Positions 4,887 through 11,277 of a stretch of DNA of 11,569 nucleotides are shown here, one piece after another (the stretch's first letter is position 1; the number at the start of each line of letters is the position of its first letter). A program made the translations under genes and the position numbers. Under the pieces are notes generated by a model. That model was not told where the DNA came from, did not search any database, and saw only the letters and a program-made list of their open reading frames with translations. The DNA is from Rhodospirillales bacterium (GTDB lineage: Bacteria; Pseudomonadota; Alphaproteobacteria; Rhodospirillales; Casp-alpha2). The stretch spans positions 1 to 11,569 of the forward strand of contig JACPJY010000284.1 in the NCBI GenBank assembly GCA_016187325.1, in the 5' to 3' direction.

Positions 4887-6095
4887 TCAGTCTTTCGCCT
4901 TGATGTGCTCGGCGTAGGTTTGTGCGTCCGCCTTTTTCCAACCCAGCACGTCCGTCAGCACTTCCACCGTGTGCTCGCCGAGGGTCGGTGGGTGCATGGG
5001 TTCGCGCACCGGCGTGCCGGACAGCTTCAAGGGCGAGGCGACCAAGCGCGCGGTGCCGAGCGTCGGATGGGCGACCTCCTGGACCATGCCGCGGGCCGCG
5101 ATCTCCGGCGACTCCAAGACCTCGTCGACGGTGCGGATGGCGCCCGCCGGCAGCCCGGCGCCGCGGAGCCGCTCAAGCCAGTGGTCGCGGCCCTTGGTGG
5201 CGAACACCGCCGTCAGCAGTGGTGCAAGGGCGGCGCGGTTCTCCACCCTCAGGCTGTTGGTGGCGAAGCGGGCGTCGTCGGGCAAGCGGTCCAGCCCGAG
5301 CACCCGGCAAAGGGTCTTGAACTGCCGGTTGTTGGCGACCGCCAACGCGATTGGCTGGTCGGCGGTCGCAAACGGCTCGTAGGGCGCCACCTGGCCGTGG
5401 GCGTTGCCGTAGCGCGGCGGGCGCTTGCCGCTCATCAGGTAGGCGGCGGCGACGTTGGCGAGCGCCGCCACCTGGCAGTCGAGCAACGCCAGGTCGATGG
5501 CTTGGCCGCGGCCAGTCTTCTCGCGCGCGAACAGCGCCGCCAGTACCGCCTGGGCGGCGTTGTTGCCGGTGATCAGGTCCGAAATGGCGACGCCGATCTT
5601 CATCGGCGGCCCGTCCGGCTCGCCGATGATCGACATCAGGCCGCTCTCGGCCTGGATCATGAAGTCGTAGCCGGCGCGGCCGGCGAGCGGGCTTTCCCGT
5701 CCGTAGCCGGAGATCGAGCAGGTGATCAGCTTGGGATTGGCGCGGCGCAAGTCGTCGAGGCCGAGATTAAACTTTTCCAGCGCGCCGATGCGGAAGTTCT
5801 CGATCAGCACGTCGGAACGCATCGCCAGCGCGCGGACGATCCCCTGCCCCTCTTCCGTCTTGAGGTCGACCAGCAGGCTGCGCTTGTTGCGGTTGGCGCT
5901 GAGATAATAGGCGCTTTCGCCGTTGTCGAACGGCGGGCCGAAGGCGCGGGTGTCGTCGCCGCCGTCCGGGTTTTCGACCTTGATCACGTCGGCGCCGAGA
6001 TCGCCCAGGATCATCGCGCACCACGGGCCGGCGAGGATGCGCGACAGATCGAGGACGCGGGTGCCGTCCAATGCGGCGGATTTCGTGGCGGTCAT
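4887..6095 (-). CDS. Family III (CaiB/BaiF) CoA-transferase
   Basis: A 402-residue protein of the usual length for this interlocked-dimer family, which moves CoA between carboxylic acids through an aspartyl-CoA anhydride. Seen: the N-terminal segment LDGTRVLDLSRILAGPW (9-25), DLGADVIKVENPDGGDDTR (32-50), LSANRNKRSL (66-75) and GYDFMIQAESGLMSIIG (142-158). The catalytic aspartate is Asp173 within GVAISDLITGNNAAQAVLAA (168-187), and the C-terminal PTLGEHTVEVLTDVLGW segment is typical. The start is ATG 6095, only four bases after the acyl-CoA dehydrogenase stop, so the two form one operon with likely coupled translation; the ribosome binding site itself is weak. The frame stays open to 6197, but that part lies inside the upstream gene. 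A dicarboxylate such as succinate is a common CoA donor in this family; the substrate here is unknown. Confidence 0.92.
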   Translation of the reverse strand: MTATKSAALDGTRVLDLSRILAGPWCAMILGDLGADVIKVENPDGGDDTRAFGPPFDNGESAYYLSANRNKRSLLVDLKTEEGQGIVRALAMRSDVLIENFRIGALEKFNLGLDDLRRANPKLITCSISGYGRESPLAGRAGYDFMIQAESGLMSIIGEPDGPPMKIGVAISDLITGNNAAQAVLAALFAREKTGRGQAIDLALLDCQVAALANVAAAYLMSGKRPPRYGNAHGQVAPYEPFATADQPIALAVANNRQFKTLCRVLGLDRLPDDARFATNSLRVENRAALAPLLTAVFATKGRDHWLERLRGAGLPAGAIRTVDEVLESPEIAARGMVQEVAHPTLGTARLVASPLKLSGTPVREPMHPPTLGEHTVEVLTDVLGWKKADAQTYAEHIKAKD

Positions 6096-6099
6096 GGGC

Positions 6100-7260
6100 T
6101 CAGCGCCGCTGGTCGAAGCGGCGGCCGACCAGGGCCGAGGCGATGTTGACCTTCTGGATGTCGATGGCGCCGCCGGCGATACCCCAGCCCCAGCCATCGC
6201 GCAGCATCCGCTCGACGGCGAATTCCTTGGAATAGCCGTAGGCGCCCATCACCTGCAGGGCGGCGCCGGCGACCTCGCGCACCATTTCGTTGGCGAAGCA
6301 CTTGGCGAGGCTGGAATCGAGGATCGACGGCAGCCCCTGCTCGGCGTTGACGGCGGCGCGCCAAATGAGAAGTCGCGACGCCTCCAGCCGCATCGCCATC
6401 TCGGCCAGCTTGAGCTGCACCGCCTGGAAGTCGGCGAGCGGCTTGCCGAACTGCTTGCGTTCCTGCACGTAGGCGAGCGCGGTGTCGAAGGCGGCCTGGG
6501 CGACGCCCAAACACATGGTGGCGTTGCCGCAGCGCTCGAGGTCGAACGCCTCCATCAGTTTCTTGAAGCCGCCGGCCGGCACCACCAGGTTGTCGGCAGG
6601 CACGCGGACGGAGTCGAAGAAGATGTCGGCCGACGGGATGCCGCGGAAGCCCATCAGCTTCTCGCGCGCCCCGAAGCGGACGCCGGCGCGGTCCTTCTCG
6701 ACATAGACCGCGCCGATGCCGCGGGCGCCGGGCGCCTCGGAGAGCCGGCAATAGACCACGTAGCCGTCGGCGTGGCCGCCGCCCGAACACCAGCGCTTCT
6801 GGCCGTCGACGACGATGGCGTCGCCGTCGACGCGACCGCGGGTCTTGAGGTCGGTCAGCGCCGAGCCGGCGTCGGGCTCCGACATGGCGACGGCGACGAC
6901 GAGGTTGCCCTTGCACACCTCGGGGACGACGCGGCGGGCGAGCGGGGCCGCGGCGAAGTGCTCGACGGCGCGTACCGGGCCGACGCAGCTCTCGAAAATC
7001 GGAAAGGCGACCGCCGGCGACACCTTGGCGAACTCCTCGATCACCAACAGCGCCTCGAGGTTGCTTAAACCCAGGCCACCCAGTTCCTCGGCAACGTTGA
7101 CGCCGAGGAAGCCCATCTCGGCGTAGCGTCGCACGTGGGCGCGGGAAAGCGGCTGATCTTTCTCCTCCAGCTCGCGGGCGACCGCGGCCATCTCGCGGGT
7201 GGCGAATTGGCGCGCCGTGTCGCGAAGCTGGCGCTGGTCAGCGGTCAACTGGAAATCCAC
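6100..7260 (-). CDS. Acyl-CoA dehydrogenase
   Basis: A 386-residue FAD flavoprotein that would oxidise an acyl-CoA to the 2,3-enoyl-CoA and pass electrons to electron-transfer flavoprotein. Domain order is standard: N-terminal helices (1-115), then the FAD/substrate strand segment VAMSEPDAGSALTDLKTRG (124-142), GFRGIPSADIFFDSVRVP (204-221), and the C-terminal helical domain with GAYGYSKEF. The usual medium-chain catalytic Glu (in 'YEGT') is not present; that place reads GIAGGAIDIQK. Instead, Glu242 in DLERCGNA sits where isovaleryl- and long-chain-type enzymes keep their base. The start is GTG 7260, with GGAGG 9 bases upstream (7270-7274); the longer frame to 7347 covers non-coding sequence. 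It is the first gene of the operon with the CoA-transferase. Confidence 0.92.
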   Translation of the reverse strand: MDFQLTADQRQLRDTARQFATREMAAVARELEEKDQPLSRAHVRRYAEMGFLGVNVAEELGGLGLSNLEALLVIEEFAKVSPAVAFPIFESCVGPVRAVEHFAAAPLARRVVPEVCKGNLVVAVAMSEPDAGSALTDLKTRGRVDGDAIVVDGQKRWCSGGGHADGYVVYCRLSEAPGARGIGAVYVEKDRAGVRFGAREKLMGFRGIPSADIFFDSVRVPADNLVVPAGGFKKLMEAFDLERCGNATMCLGVAQAAFDTALAYVQERKQFGKPLADFQAVQLKLAEMAMRLEASRLLIWRAAVNAEQGLPSILDSSLAKCFANEMVREVAGAALQVMGAYGYSKEFAVERMLRDGWGWGIAGGAIDIQKVNIASALVGRRFDQRR

Positions 7261-7303
7261 TGGCCCGATCCTCCCTCGCCTTATTCTTCGCCTGTTTGCC
7301 CGC

Positions 7304-7332
7304 AGTCTAACCCGGCGCCCCCAATAGGCCAA
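7304..7332 (-). promoter_or_regulatory. Possible sigma-70 promoter of the acyl-CoA dehydrogenase operon
   Basis: On the minus strand, TTGGCC (7332-7327, 4 of 6 to the -35 consensus) is followed after exactly 17 bases by TAGACT (7309-7304, 4 of 6 to the -10 consensus). A start near 7297 would leave a leader of about 36 bases that includes the GGAGG ribosome site. It lies just downstream of the terminator of the preceding minus-strand gene, where a new promoter is expected. The boxes are weak, so this is a candidate only. Confidence 0.35.
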
Positions 7333-7345
7333 AAGTACTGTGGCC

Positions 7346-7379
7346 AAAAAGGAAAGAGCCTCCCCTTGCGGGGAGGCTC
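7346..7379 (-). terminator. Rho-independent terminator of the 97-residue protein gene
   Basis: A perfect 10-bp stem GAGCCTCCCC/GGGGAGGCTC (7356-7365 and 7370-7379). On the minus strand it has the stable tetraloop GCAA and is followed by TTTCCTTTTT (7355-7346). On the plus strand there is no T tract after the stem. It starts 27 bases after the stop codon of the minus-strand gene at 7407 and insulates the acyl-CoA dehydrogenase operon. Confidence 0.88.
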
Positions 7380-7406
7380 CAAGCCGTCACCAGAACGGTG
7401 GGGGAC

Positions 7407-7700
7407 CTAGGCCGACGTATTGACGGCGTTTCCGCGGAACGGGTTTTTGAACCCGCCCTCGTCGCCGTCCTTGTCGCCTTCGGCGTCTTTTTGGCCTAAC
7501 CCTCCGTCCTGGGATGATTCCTGAGCCGTCCCGACTGGTTTGGTCTCCGGCCGGGCAACCGATTGCTCTTTTGGATCGCCTTCCTCAAGCAGCACTTTTT
7601 TGACGTTCTCGCGCACGTGCTCGAGCGTCTGGCTCGTCTGTTCGACGATCTGCCGGGTGACTGTGAGGGGAGAGGCGGCCAAGATCGGGTCCGTGGCCAT
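7407..7700 (-). CDS. Hypothetical acidic/coil protein, 97 residues
   Basis: I do not recognise this protein. The N-terminal half contains one likely amphipathic helix (about 12-40: TVTRQIVEQTSQTLEHVREN followed by VKKVLLEEG). The C-terminal half is low-complexity, rich in Gly, Asp, Glu, Lys and Gln (QDGGLGQKDAEGDKDGDEGG, 64-83), probably disordered. There are no cysteines, signal peptide or membrane segment. The gene is well framed: ATG 7700 is preceded by an AAAGGAG ribosome site at good spacing, and a strong Rho-independent terminator follows the stop by 27 bases, so it is a real single-gene unit and probably well expressed. The helix-plus-disordered-tail build recalls small phasin-like or stress-related proteins, but nothing specific supports that. 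Confidence 0.75.
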   Translation of the reverse strand: MATDPILAASPLTVTRQIVEQTSQTLEHVRENVKKVLLEEGDPKEQSVARPETKPVGTAQESSQDGGLGQKDAEGDKDGDEGGFKNPFRGNAVNTSA

Positions 7701-7841
7701 GGTACATCTCCTTTCTGGAAAAGTAGGCCTTTCTGGTAACCCTTAAGGATCGCACGAAGCGCCCACACTTGCAAGCCGGCGTTCGTCACAACGGTTCCCG
7801 CCAGCGTCGCCGTTAACGAAGGAAACGCCTGGATTCCGGGC

Positions 7842-8480
7842 CTAACGGAAGGCGACGGTGGCCTTGGCGCGGTCGACCTTGGCGGCCGGCCAGGCGGCGG
7901 GCGGCGTCGGGGCCGCGTGGGCAGCACATACCGTGCCGTCGCCGACCTTGTCGATGACCACGCGCCCAGCCTTGTTCTCGACCACGATCTGACGGCCGTC
8001 CAGCAGCGCCACCTCGAACACGCCATCGAGCTTGCCGCCCCAGAACGTGGTGCCGCGGATGCCGATGGTGGCGGTCTCGGTCTCGACCGTGAAGCGGGCG
8101 GCGGCGGTCTTCATCATCTCGCCCGACACCGCGCTGAACGCGCCTTCCAGAAGCCGCATGGTGGCGAACGGCTCGGCGCCCTTGGGCACGTAGTCGATGA
8201 CCACGAACACGGTGCGCTCGCCGAGCGTCATCACCGCGTCGTCGAGCATCTTCATCTCCAGCCGCGACGCCTTGCCGGTGGAGATGACGTCGCCGCGCAG
8301 CACCTTGGCGCCCTCCTTCAACGGTCGCGGCACCGCGTCCTGCATCGCCACCGCCGAGCCCTGCAGGCGGACGATGGTGCCGGCGACGTCGTCGTCGGTG
8401 GCAGCGGACGCGGGTGCGGGAGCGATCAACAGCAGGCTGAACAACGCCGATGCCAGCCAATGCGGGATGACAATTTTCAT
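7842..8480 (-). CDS. Secreted FecR-domain protein
   Basis: A 212-residue protein with a clear Sec signal peptide: MKIV, then a hydrophobic core (WLASALFSLLLIA, 8-20), and a likely cut after PAPASA (26). The mature part is a FecR-type domain: AGTIVRLQGSAVAM (33-46), then PLKEGAKVLRGDVISTGKASRLEMKM (in two pieces, 53-65 and 66-78), then a long strand-rich stretch to TATIGIRGTTFWGG (136-149) and EVALLDGRQIVV (156-167). This is the stand-alone periplasmic FecR form, without the anti-sigma N-terminus or membrane helix of classical FecR, and no sigma factor or TonB receptor is beside it. Its role is unknown; ligand or polymer binding in the envelope is inference. ATG 8480 follows a GGAGGAG ribosome site. 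A perfect Crp-type operator and a TATATT -10 lie upstream. Confidence 0.87.
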   Translation of the reverse strand: MKIVIPHWLASALFSLLLIAPAPASAATDDDVAGTIVRLQGSAVAMQDAVPRPLKEGAKVLRGDVISTGKASRLEMKMLDDAVMTLGERTVFVVIDYVPKGAEPFATMRLLEGAFSAVSGEMMKTAAARFTVETETATIGIRGTTFWGGKLDGVFEVALLDGRQIVVENKAGRVVIDKVGDGTVCAAHAAPTPPAAWPAAKVDRAKATVAFR

Positions 8481-8522
8481 GGCGCGGTATCTCCTCCGGG
8501 GGCGCGAACGAAAACAGGGGGC

Positions 8523-8528
8523 AATATA
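8523..8528 (-). promoter_or_regulatory. Probable -10 box of the FecR-domain gene promoter
   Basis: TATATT on the minus strand (8528-8523), in otherwise GC-rich sequence. No good -35 is present at 16-18 bases (for example CATAGT at 17), as expected for an activator-dependent promoter. The predicted start near 8516 gives a leader of about 35 bases with a GGAGGAG ribosome site. The Crp-type palindrome is centred about 62 bases upstream of that start. Confidence 0.5.
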
Positions 8529-8544
8529 TCTCGCCGCGGCCCCT

Positions 8545-8557
8545 GACTATGATAGTC
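8545..8557. promoter_or_regulatory. 13-bp palindrome over the -35 region (possible operator)
   Basis: GACTATGATAGTC: two perfect 6-base arms around one central base. It is centred at 8551, about 35 bases upstream of the predicted start of the FecR-domain gene. Its position between the Crp-type site and the -10 box would suit a repressor, but no cognate regulator is identified. Confidence 0.4.
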
Positions 8558-8569
8558 CGCAAGGGCCGG

Positions 8570-8587
8570 CTGTGACAGCCGTCACAG
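8570..8587. promoter_or_regulatory. Crp/CAP-type operator, perfect TGTGA-N6-TCACA
   Basis: CTGTGACAGCCGTCACAG is a perfect inverted repeat with 7-base arms. It contains the exact Crp core TGTGA-N6-TCACA (8571-8586). It lies in the 172-base gap between the CoA-transferase beta subunit stop and the FecR-domain gene start. Its centre is about 62 bases upstream of the predicted transcription start, close to the -61.5 position of class I Crp-activated promoters. Crp-like regulators with this core are established in alphaproteobacteria. No T tract follows on either strand, so a terminator reading is unlikely. Confidence 0.65.
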
Positions 8588-8652
8588 TGGCGGACGGTGG
8601 TGGGAGGAAAGAGGCCAAAGCCGTTCAATTCCCGGCGGCGCCTGCGGCCGCC

Positions 8653-9417
8653 TTACGCAATTGTGACGTGCCCGAACACGCGGGCCGCGAAATCCGGGTA
8701 GGTCTTGGCGATCTCGGCAGCGATTTTGGTGCGCAGCAGCGCAAGCCGATCGGCATCCGGCGGCGGCGTCTCCGGCACGTCTTCGGGGACGTCGAAATCG
8801 AAGCCGGTGTTGTCGCGCACCTCCTCGACCGTGTGGCCGGGGTGCACGGATTCGAGCCGGAATCGCTTCGTCGCGGCGTCGAACGCCATCAAGCACAGCC
8901 CGGTGACCAGCGCCGTCGGACCGCCCGGGCGGCGCACTTCGGGCGGGCTGGTGCCCGGCGCGCTGACGAAGTCGACTTTCTTCACCAGCACCCGGCGCGA
9001 GTGTTCGGGCGCGAACAGGATCACCTTCGGCACCACGAAGTACATCAAGGCCGAGCCGAAGGAGCCGGGAAACCGTTTGCGCGGCCTCGGGTAGCCGCCG
9101 GCGCCGACGAGGTTGATGTTCGCGCCGCCATCGATCTGCGCGCCGCCAAGGAAGAACACGTCGATGCGCCCCTGGCCGGCGCAGTCGAACAGCTCGCGCC
9201 CACCGTCGGTGAACGGGTTGTTGGCGTCGCCGTGAATGATGGAGACCCGCGGCCGGCCGCCGCCGAGTTCGCGGGCGAGCAGCGCCGCACACCCCGGTAT
9301 CGGCGACAGCGCGCCGACGGCGACGTGGCCGGCGCCCCCCAGCAGCCGGGCGATGGTGGCGATCAGGAACTCCTCCGGCGAATGACGGGCGGCGTTCATG
9401 ACGTTCGTTTCGTTCAT
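8653..9417 (-). CDS. CoA-transferase beta subunit (GctB/IpdB-like)
   Basis: A 254-residue small subunit of a class I (glutaconate type) two-subunit CoA-transferase or the related IpdAB ring-cleaving hydrolase. Seen: the N-terminal helix and strand EEFLIATIARLLGG (15-28) and VAVGALSPIPGCAALLAREL (32-51). FFLGGAQIDGGANINLVGAGG is at about 87-107, followed by RKRFPGSFGSALMY and the RRVLVKKVDFVSAPG segment, and the C-terminal ESVHPGHTVEEVRDNTGFDF is a family hallmark. The stretch where GctB carries its catalytic glutamate reads IIHGDANN here, so the acyl-carrying residue is not obvious. ATG 9417 overlaps the stop of the alpha subunit gene by four bases (ATGA), typical of subunits made in equal amounts. 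The substrate is unknown. Confidence 0.88.
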   Translation of the reverse strand: MNETNVMNAARHSPEEFLIATIARLLGGAGHVAVGALSPIPGCAALLARELGGGRPRVSIIHGDANNPFTDGGRELFDCAGQGRIDVFFLGGAQIDGGANINLVGAGGYPRPRKRFPGSFGSALMYFVVPKVILFAPEHSRRVLVKKVDFVSAPGTSPPEVRRPGGPTALVTGLCLMAFDAATKRFRLESVHPGHTVEEVRDNTGFDFDVPEDVPETPPPDADRLALLRTKIAAEIAKTYPDFAARVFGHVTIA

Positions 9418-10241
9418 GACGCGGCGCGGGCGGGTTGACCCAGCACCTCGCGCGCGAGGTAGCGTTTGAAGCCCTCGGCGGTGGCCGCCTCCTTGGCGTA
9501 GGCCCGGATGTGGGCAAGGTCGCGCTCGTAGTAGCCGGCGAGTCCCAGCGGCTTGGCGCCGCCCTCGGCTTTCGCGACCGCCGTCACGTACAGCGACGCC
9601 AGCGTGCCAGCCGCTGTGGCGTCGTCGGCGAGGAAGTCCTCGTCCTCGACGGTCTCGACCGTGACCAGGGTCGATTTCGCCGCGTGGGCCATGGTCATCA
9701 GCTCGCGCCGCCGCCCGATCCAGACGTTGCCGTGGACGTCCGCGCGCGGGCTGTGGAACATCACCACGTCGGGGCGGATCGCCGGCAACAGCACGATTGG
9801 CCCGCCGCCGCGCCCGAGGGGATCGTCCACTACCTTCCAGTCATCGCGGTGCGAAACTAGGTCGGAGCCGACGAGCCCGCCGAGCGGCATGAACGGCACG
9901 CCTTTTTCCGCCGCCTGCAGCGCCGTGTGGATGGCGGGACAGGTTGAATCGCGCATCTTGATGGCGCCGCTTTCGACGGCGTCGCTGAAGCGCGGCGCCG
10001 GGCCGGCCTCGCCGAGGCTGACGGCGGCGGCTTCCAGGGTGCCGACGCAGCCGGCGCCGATCAGCATGTCGGCGGCAAGCCCGCTGATCGGCACCGCCAG
10101 CAGGTGCAGGCCCTTGACGCGGCGCCGGATCAGCGCCCGCACCGCCGCCATCGGCACCCAGCTGTAGTCGGGTGCCAGCGCCAGCAAGGCGCCGTCAGGC
10201 ACCCGCGCCGCGAGTTGGTCGAGGTCCTCGAGCGACGTCAT
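9414..10241 (-). CDS. CoA-transferase alpha subunit (GctA/IpdA-like)
   Basis: A 275-residue large subunit partner of the overlapping beta gene. Family segments seen are ALLALAPDYSWVPMAAVRAL (18-37), ESGAIKMRDSTCPAIHTALQ (90-109), AEKGVPFMPLGGLVGSDL (112-129), the DPIVLLPAIRPD-like GGPIVLLPAIRPDVVMFHSP, DVHGNVWIGRRRELMTMAHAAK and a C-terminal helical tail with EGFKRYLAREVLG. It would bind the CoA part of the substrate and act in the cytosol in the breakdown of an organic acid. The start is taken as ATG 10241: a TATCAT -10-like box sits 6 bases upstream with no ribosome site, suggesting a leaderless message. The alternative TTG at 10280 adds 13 residues (MRAADARAAYHVR) of atypical sequence and has no ribosome site either. 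Confidence 0.88.
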   Translation of the reverse strand: MTSLEDLDQLAARVPDGALLALAPDYSWVPMAAVRALIRRRVKGLHLLAVPISGLAADMLIGAGCVGTLEAAAVSLGEAGPAPRFSDAVESGAIKMRDSTCPAIHTALQAAEKGVPFMPLGGLVGSDLVSHRDDWKVVDDPLGRGGGPIVLLPAIRPDVVMFHSPRADVHGNVWIGRRRELMTMAHAAKSTLVTVETVEDEDFLADDATAAGTLASLYVTAVAKAEGGAKPLGLAGYYERDLAHIRAYAKEAATAEGFKRYLAREVLGQPARAAS

Positions 10242-10247
10242 GCGGAC

Positions 10248-10253
10248 ATGATA
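10248..10253 (-). promoter_or_regulatory. Possible -10 element of a leaderless promoter for the CoA-transferase operon
   Basis: TATCAT on the minus strand (10253-10248) is followed by GTCCGC and then ATG 10241, putting the expected transcription start at the start codon. There is no Shine-Dalgarno sequence. A -35 is not convincing; TTGCGG lies 21 bases upstream. It is nearly identical in layout to the 4469-4483 region. Confidence 0.35.
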
Positions 10254-10310
10254 AGCCGCCCGGGCGTCAGCCGCCCGCAAAATTTCTAAGTATCAGCGGT
10301 CAGGCCAGCG

Positions 10311-11111
10311 TCAGCTGCCGAGGTCCTTGCGCCGCCAGTAGGTGTCGTTGATGCTTTCCAGCAGCAGGTCGCGCCGGTATCGCAGGCAGCCGCGGAATCC
10401 CTCGAAGCCGCGGTGTTCGTCGTAGAACTGGCAGGTATCGATGATGTGCTCCACCCGGGCGATGCCGGCCGCGGTCGCGTCGCCGCTGGCGGCGATGATG
10501 TCGTGCCACATCGCCTGCCGCTCCTCCTGGGTCGCCGCCGGCGTGACCAACAGCGCGTTGGCGAAGCGGTTGGCGGCGCGGACGGCGGAGATGGTATCCC
10601 GCGCGTTGTTGACGACGCGATGGGCGGTCATGCGCAACGGCCCGGTGACCGTGGCGATCTCGTCGGCTGTCAGCGGACTGGTGTCGCCGGGAATCGCTTC
10701 CGGGATCAGCGACGCCAGCGGCGCGATCTCGACGGCCGCCCGCGTCGCGCCGAGTTGCCGGATCGCCGCCTCGGAAATCGTCGCCACCGTCGACAGGTAA
10801 TTGTGCGGCACCACGAACCGCAGGACGTCGGCGCCGCCGACCCGCTTCGTGGTTCCGTCGGCAAGGGTGAGCACGAGGACGACGCCGTCCGGTGTCGCCG
10901 GCGTATAGGCGGTGCCGGGCCGCGGTATTTCCCGGTTCTTTTGCAGGCACATGGTGCTGAATTCGGCCCGGCAGACGCCGCCGGAACACGCCAGCGGCGT
11001 CGGCTCGGGCGTCTCGAGGAGCGCCAGGATCTGCGGCGCGGCAAAGGCGCCGGAAACACTCGTCACGGTCGCGACGACAACCAGCGAAAAGACGTGAAGC
11101 ACGCGGTGCAT
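10311..11111 (-). CDS. Secreted protein of unknown function with five cysteines, 266 residues
   Basis: I do not recognise the family. A Sec signal peptide is clear (MHRVLHVFSLVVVATVTSVS, cut probably after AFA, 24 or 25). In the mature part Cys42, Cys47 and Cys55 form an N-terminal cluster, and Cys227 and Cys242 lie near the C-terminus, so at least two periplasmic disulfides are possible. Between them, a strand-rich part (77-125, GVVLVLTLADGTTKRVGG then VLRFVVPHNYL) is followed by a helical part (148-250). The end, DTCQFYDEHRGFEGFRGCLRY (226-244 region), is the most distinctive segment. ATG 11111 has AGGAGG about 6 bases upstream. It stands alone: 69 bases to the CoA-transferase operon and 166 to the pentapeptide gene. 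Weak TTGACC (11227-11222) and CACTTT (11203-11198) boxes could be its promoter. Confidence 0.78.
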   Translation of the reverse strand: MHRVLHVFSLVVVATVTSVSGAFAAPQILALLETPEPTPLACSGGVCRAEFSTMCLQKNREIPRPGTAYTPATPDGVVLVLTLADGTTKRVGGADVLRFVVPHNYLSTVATISEAAIRQLGATRAAVEIAPLASLIPEAIPGDTSPLTADEIATVTGPLRMTAHRVVNNARDTISAVRAANRFANALLVTPAATQEERQAMWHDIIAASGDATAAGIARVEHIIDTCQFYDEHRGFEGFRGCLRYRRDLLLESINDTYWRRKDLGS

Positions 11112-11238
11112 GAAGGCCTCCTGACCCGGATGGCGCGCACGAAGCGGCGTCGGACAATCGGCAAGCGCGGCTGTTCGGCCGTTCGGTCGCCGCCTTCAAA
11201 GTGTCACAGGATCGAGGCGGCGGTCAACGATTCAAACA

Positions 11239-11264
11239 CGCACCGCGGGTTGCCGCCGCGGGCG
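11239..11264 (-). terminator. Possible terminator hairpin after the pentapeptide-repeat gene
   Basis: A GC-rich stem CGCACCGCGG/CCGCGGGCG (nine pairs with one bulged base, 7-base loop). It begins 14 bases after the stop codon of the minus-strand gene and is followed on that strand by TGTTTGAATC. The T tract is short, so termination may be weak or Rho-assisted. The rest of the 166-base gap holds no recognisable gene. Confidence 0.35.
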
Positions 11265-11277
11265 CCGTCGGATTCGC

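Noticed and set aside
4905..6149. Plus-strand ORF of 414 codons opposite the family III CoA-transferase
   Set aside because: It is antisense to a gene with a full set of family motifs; the product is Gly/Arg/Ala/Val-rich with no recognisable domain.
8570..8587. CTGTGAC/GTCACAG palindrome as a terminator of the CoA-transferase operon
   Set aside because: The stem is only 7 bp with a 4-base loop and is followed by GC-rich sequence on both strands; the exact Crp core and its spacing to the -10 box explain it better.
7840..10280. Classical FecR/FecI iron-signalling module
   Set aside because: The FecR-domain protein has a cleavable signal peptide and no anti-sigma N-terminus, and no sigma factor or TonB-dependent receptor lies nearby.
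10300..11199. Minus-strand ORF of 299 codons overlapping the secreted five-cysteine protein
   Set aside because: It lacks a ribosome site and has shadow-like Arg/Pro/Ala composition, while the overlapping frame has a signal peptide and a good AGGAGG.
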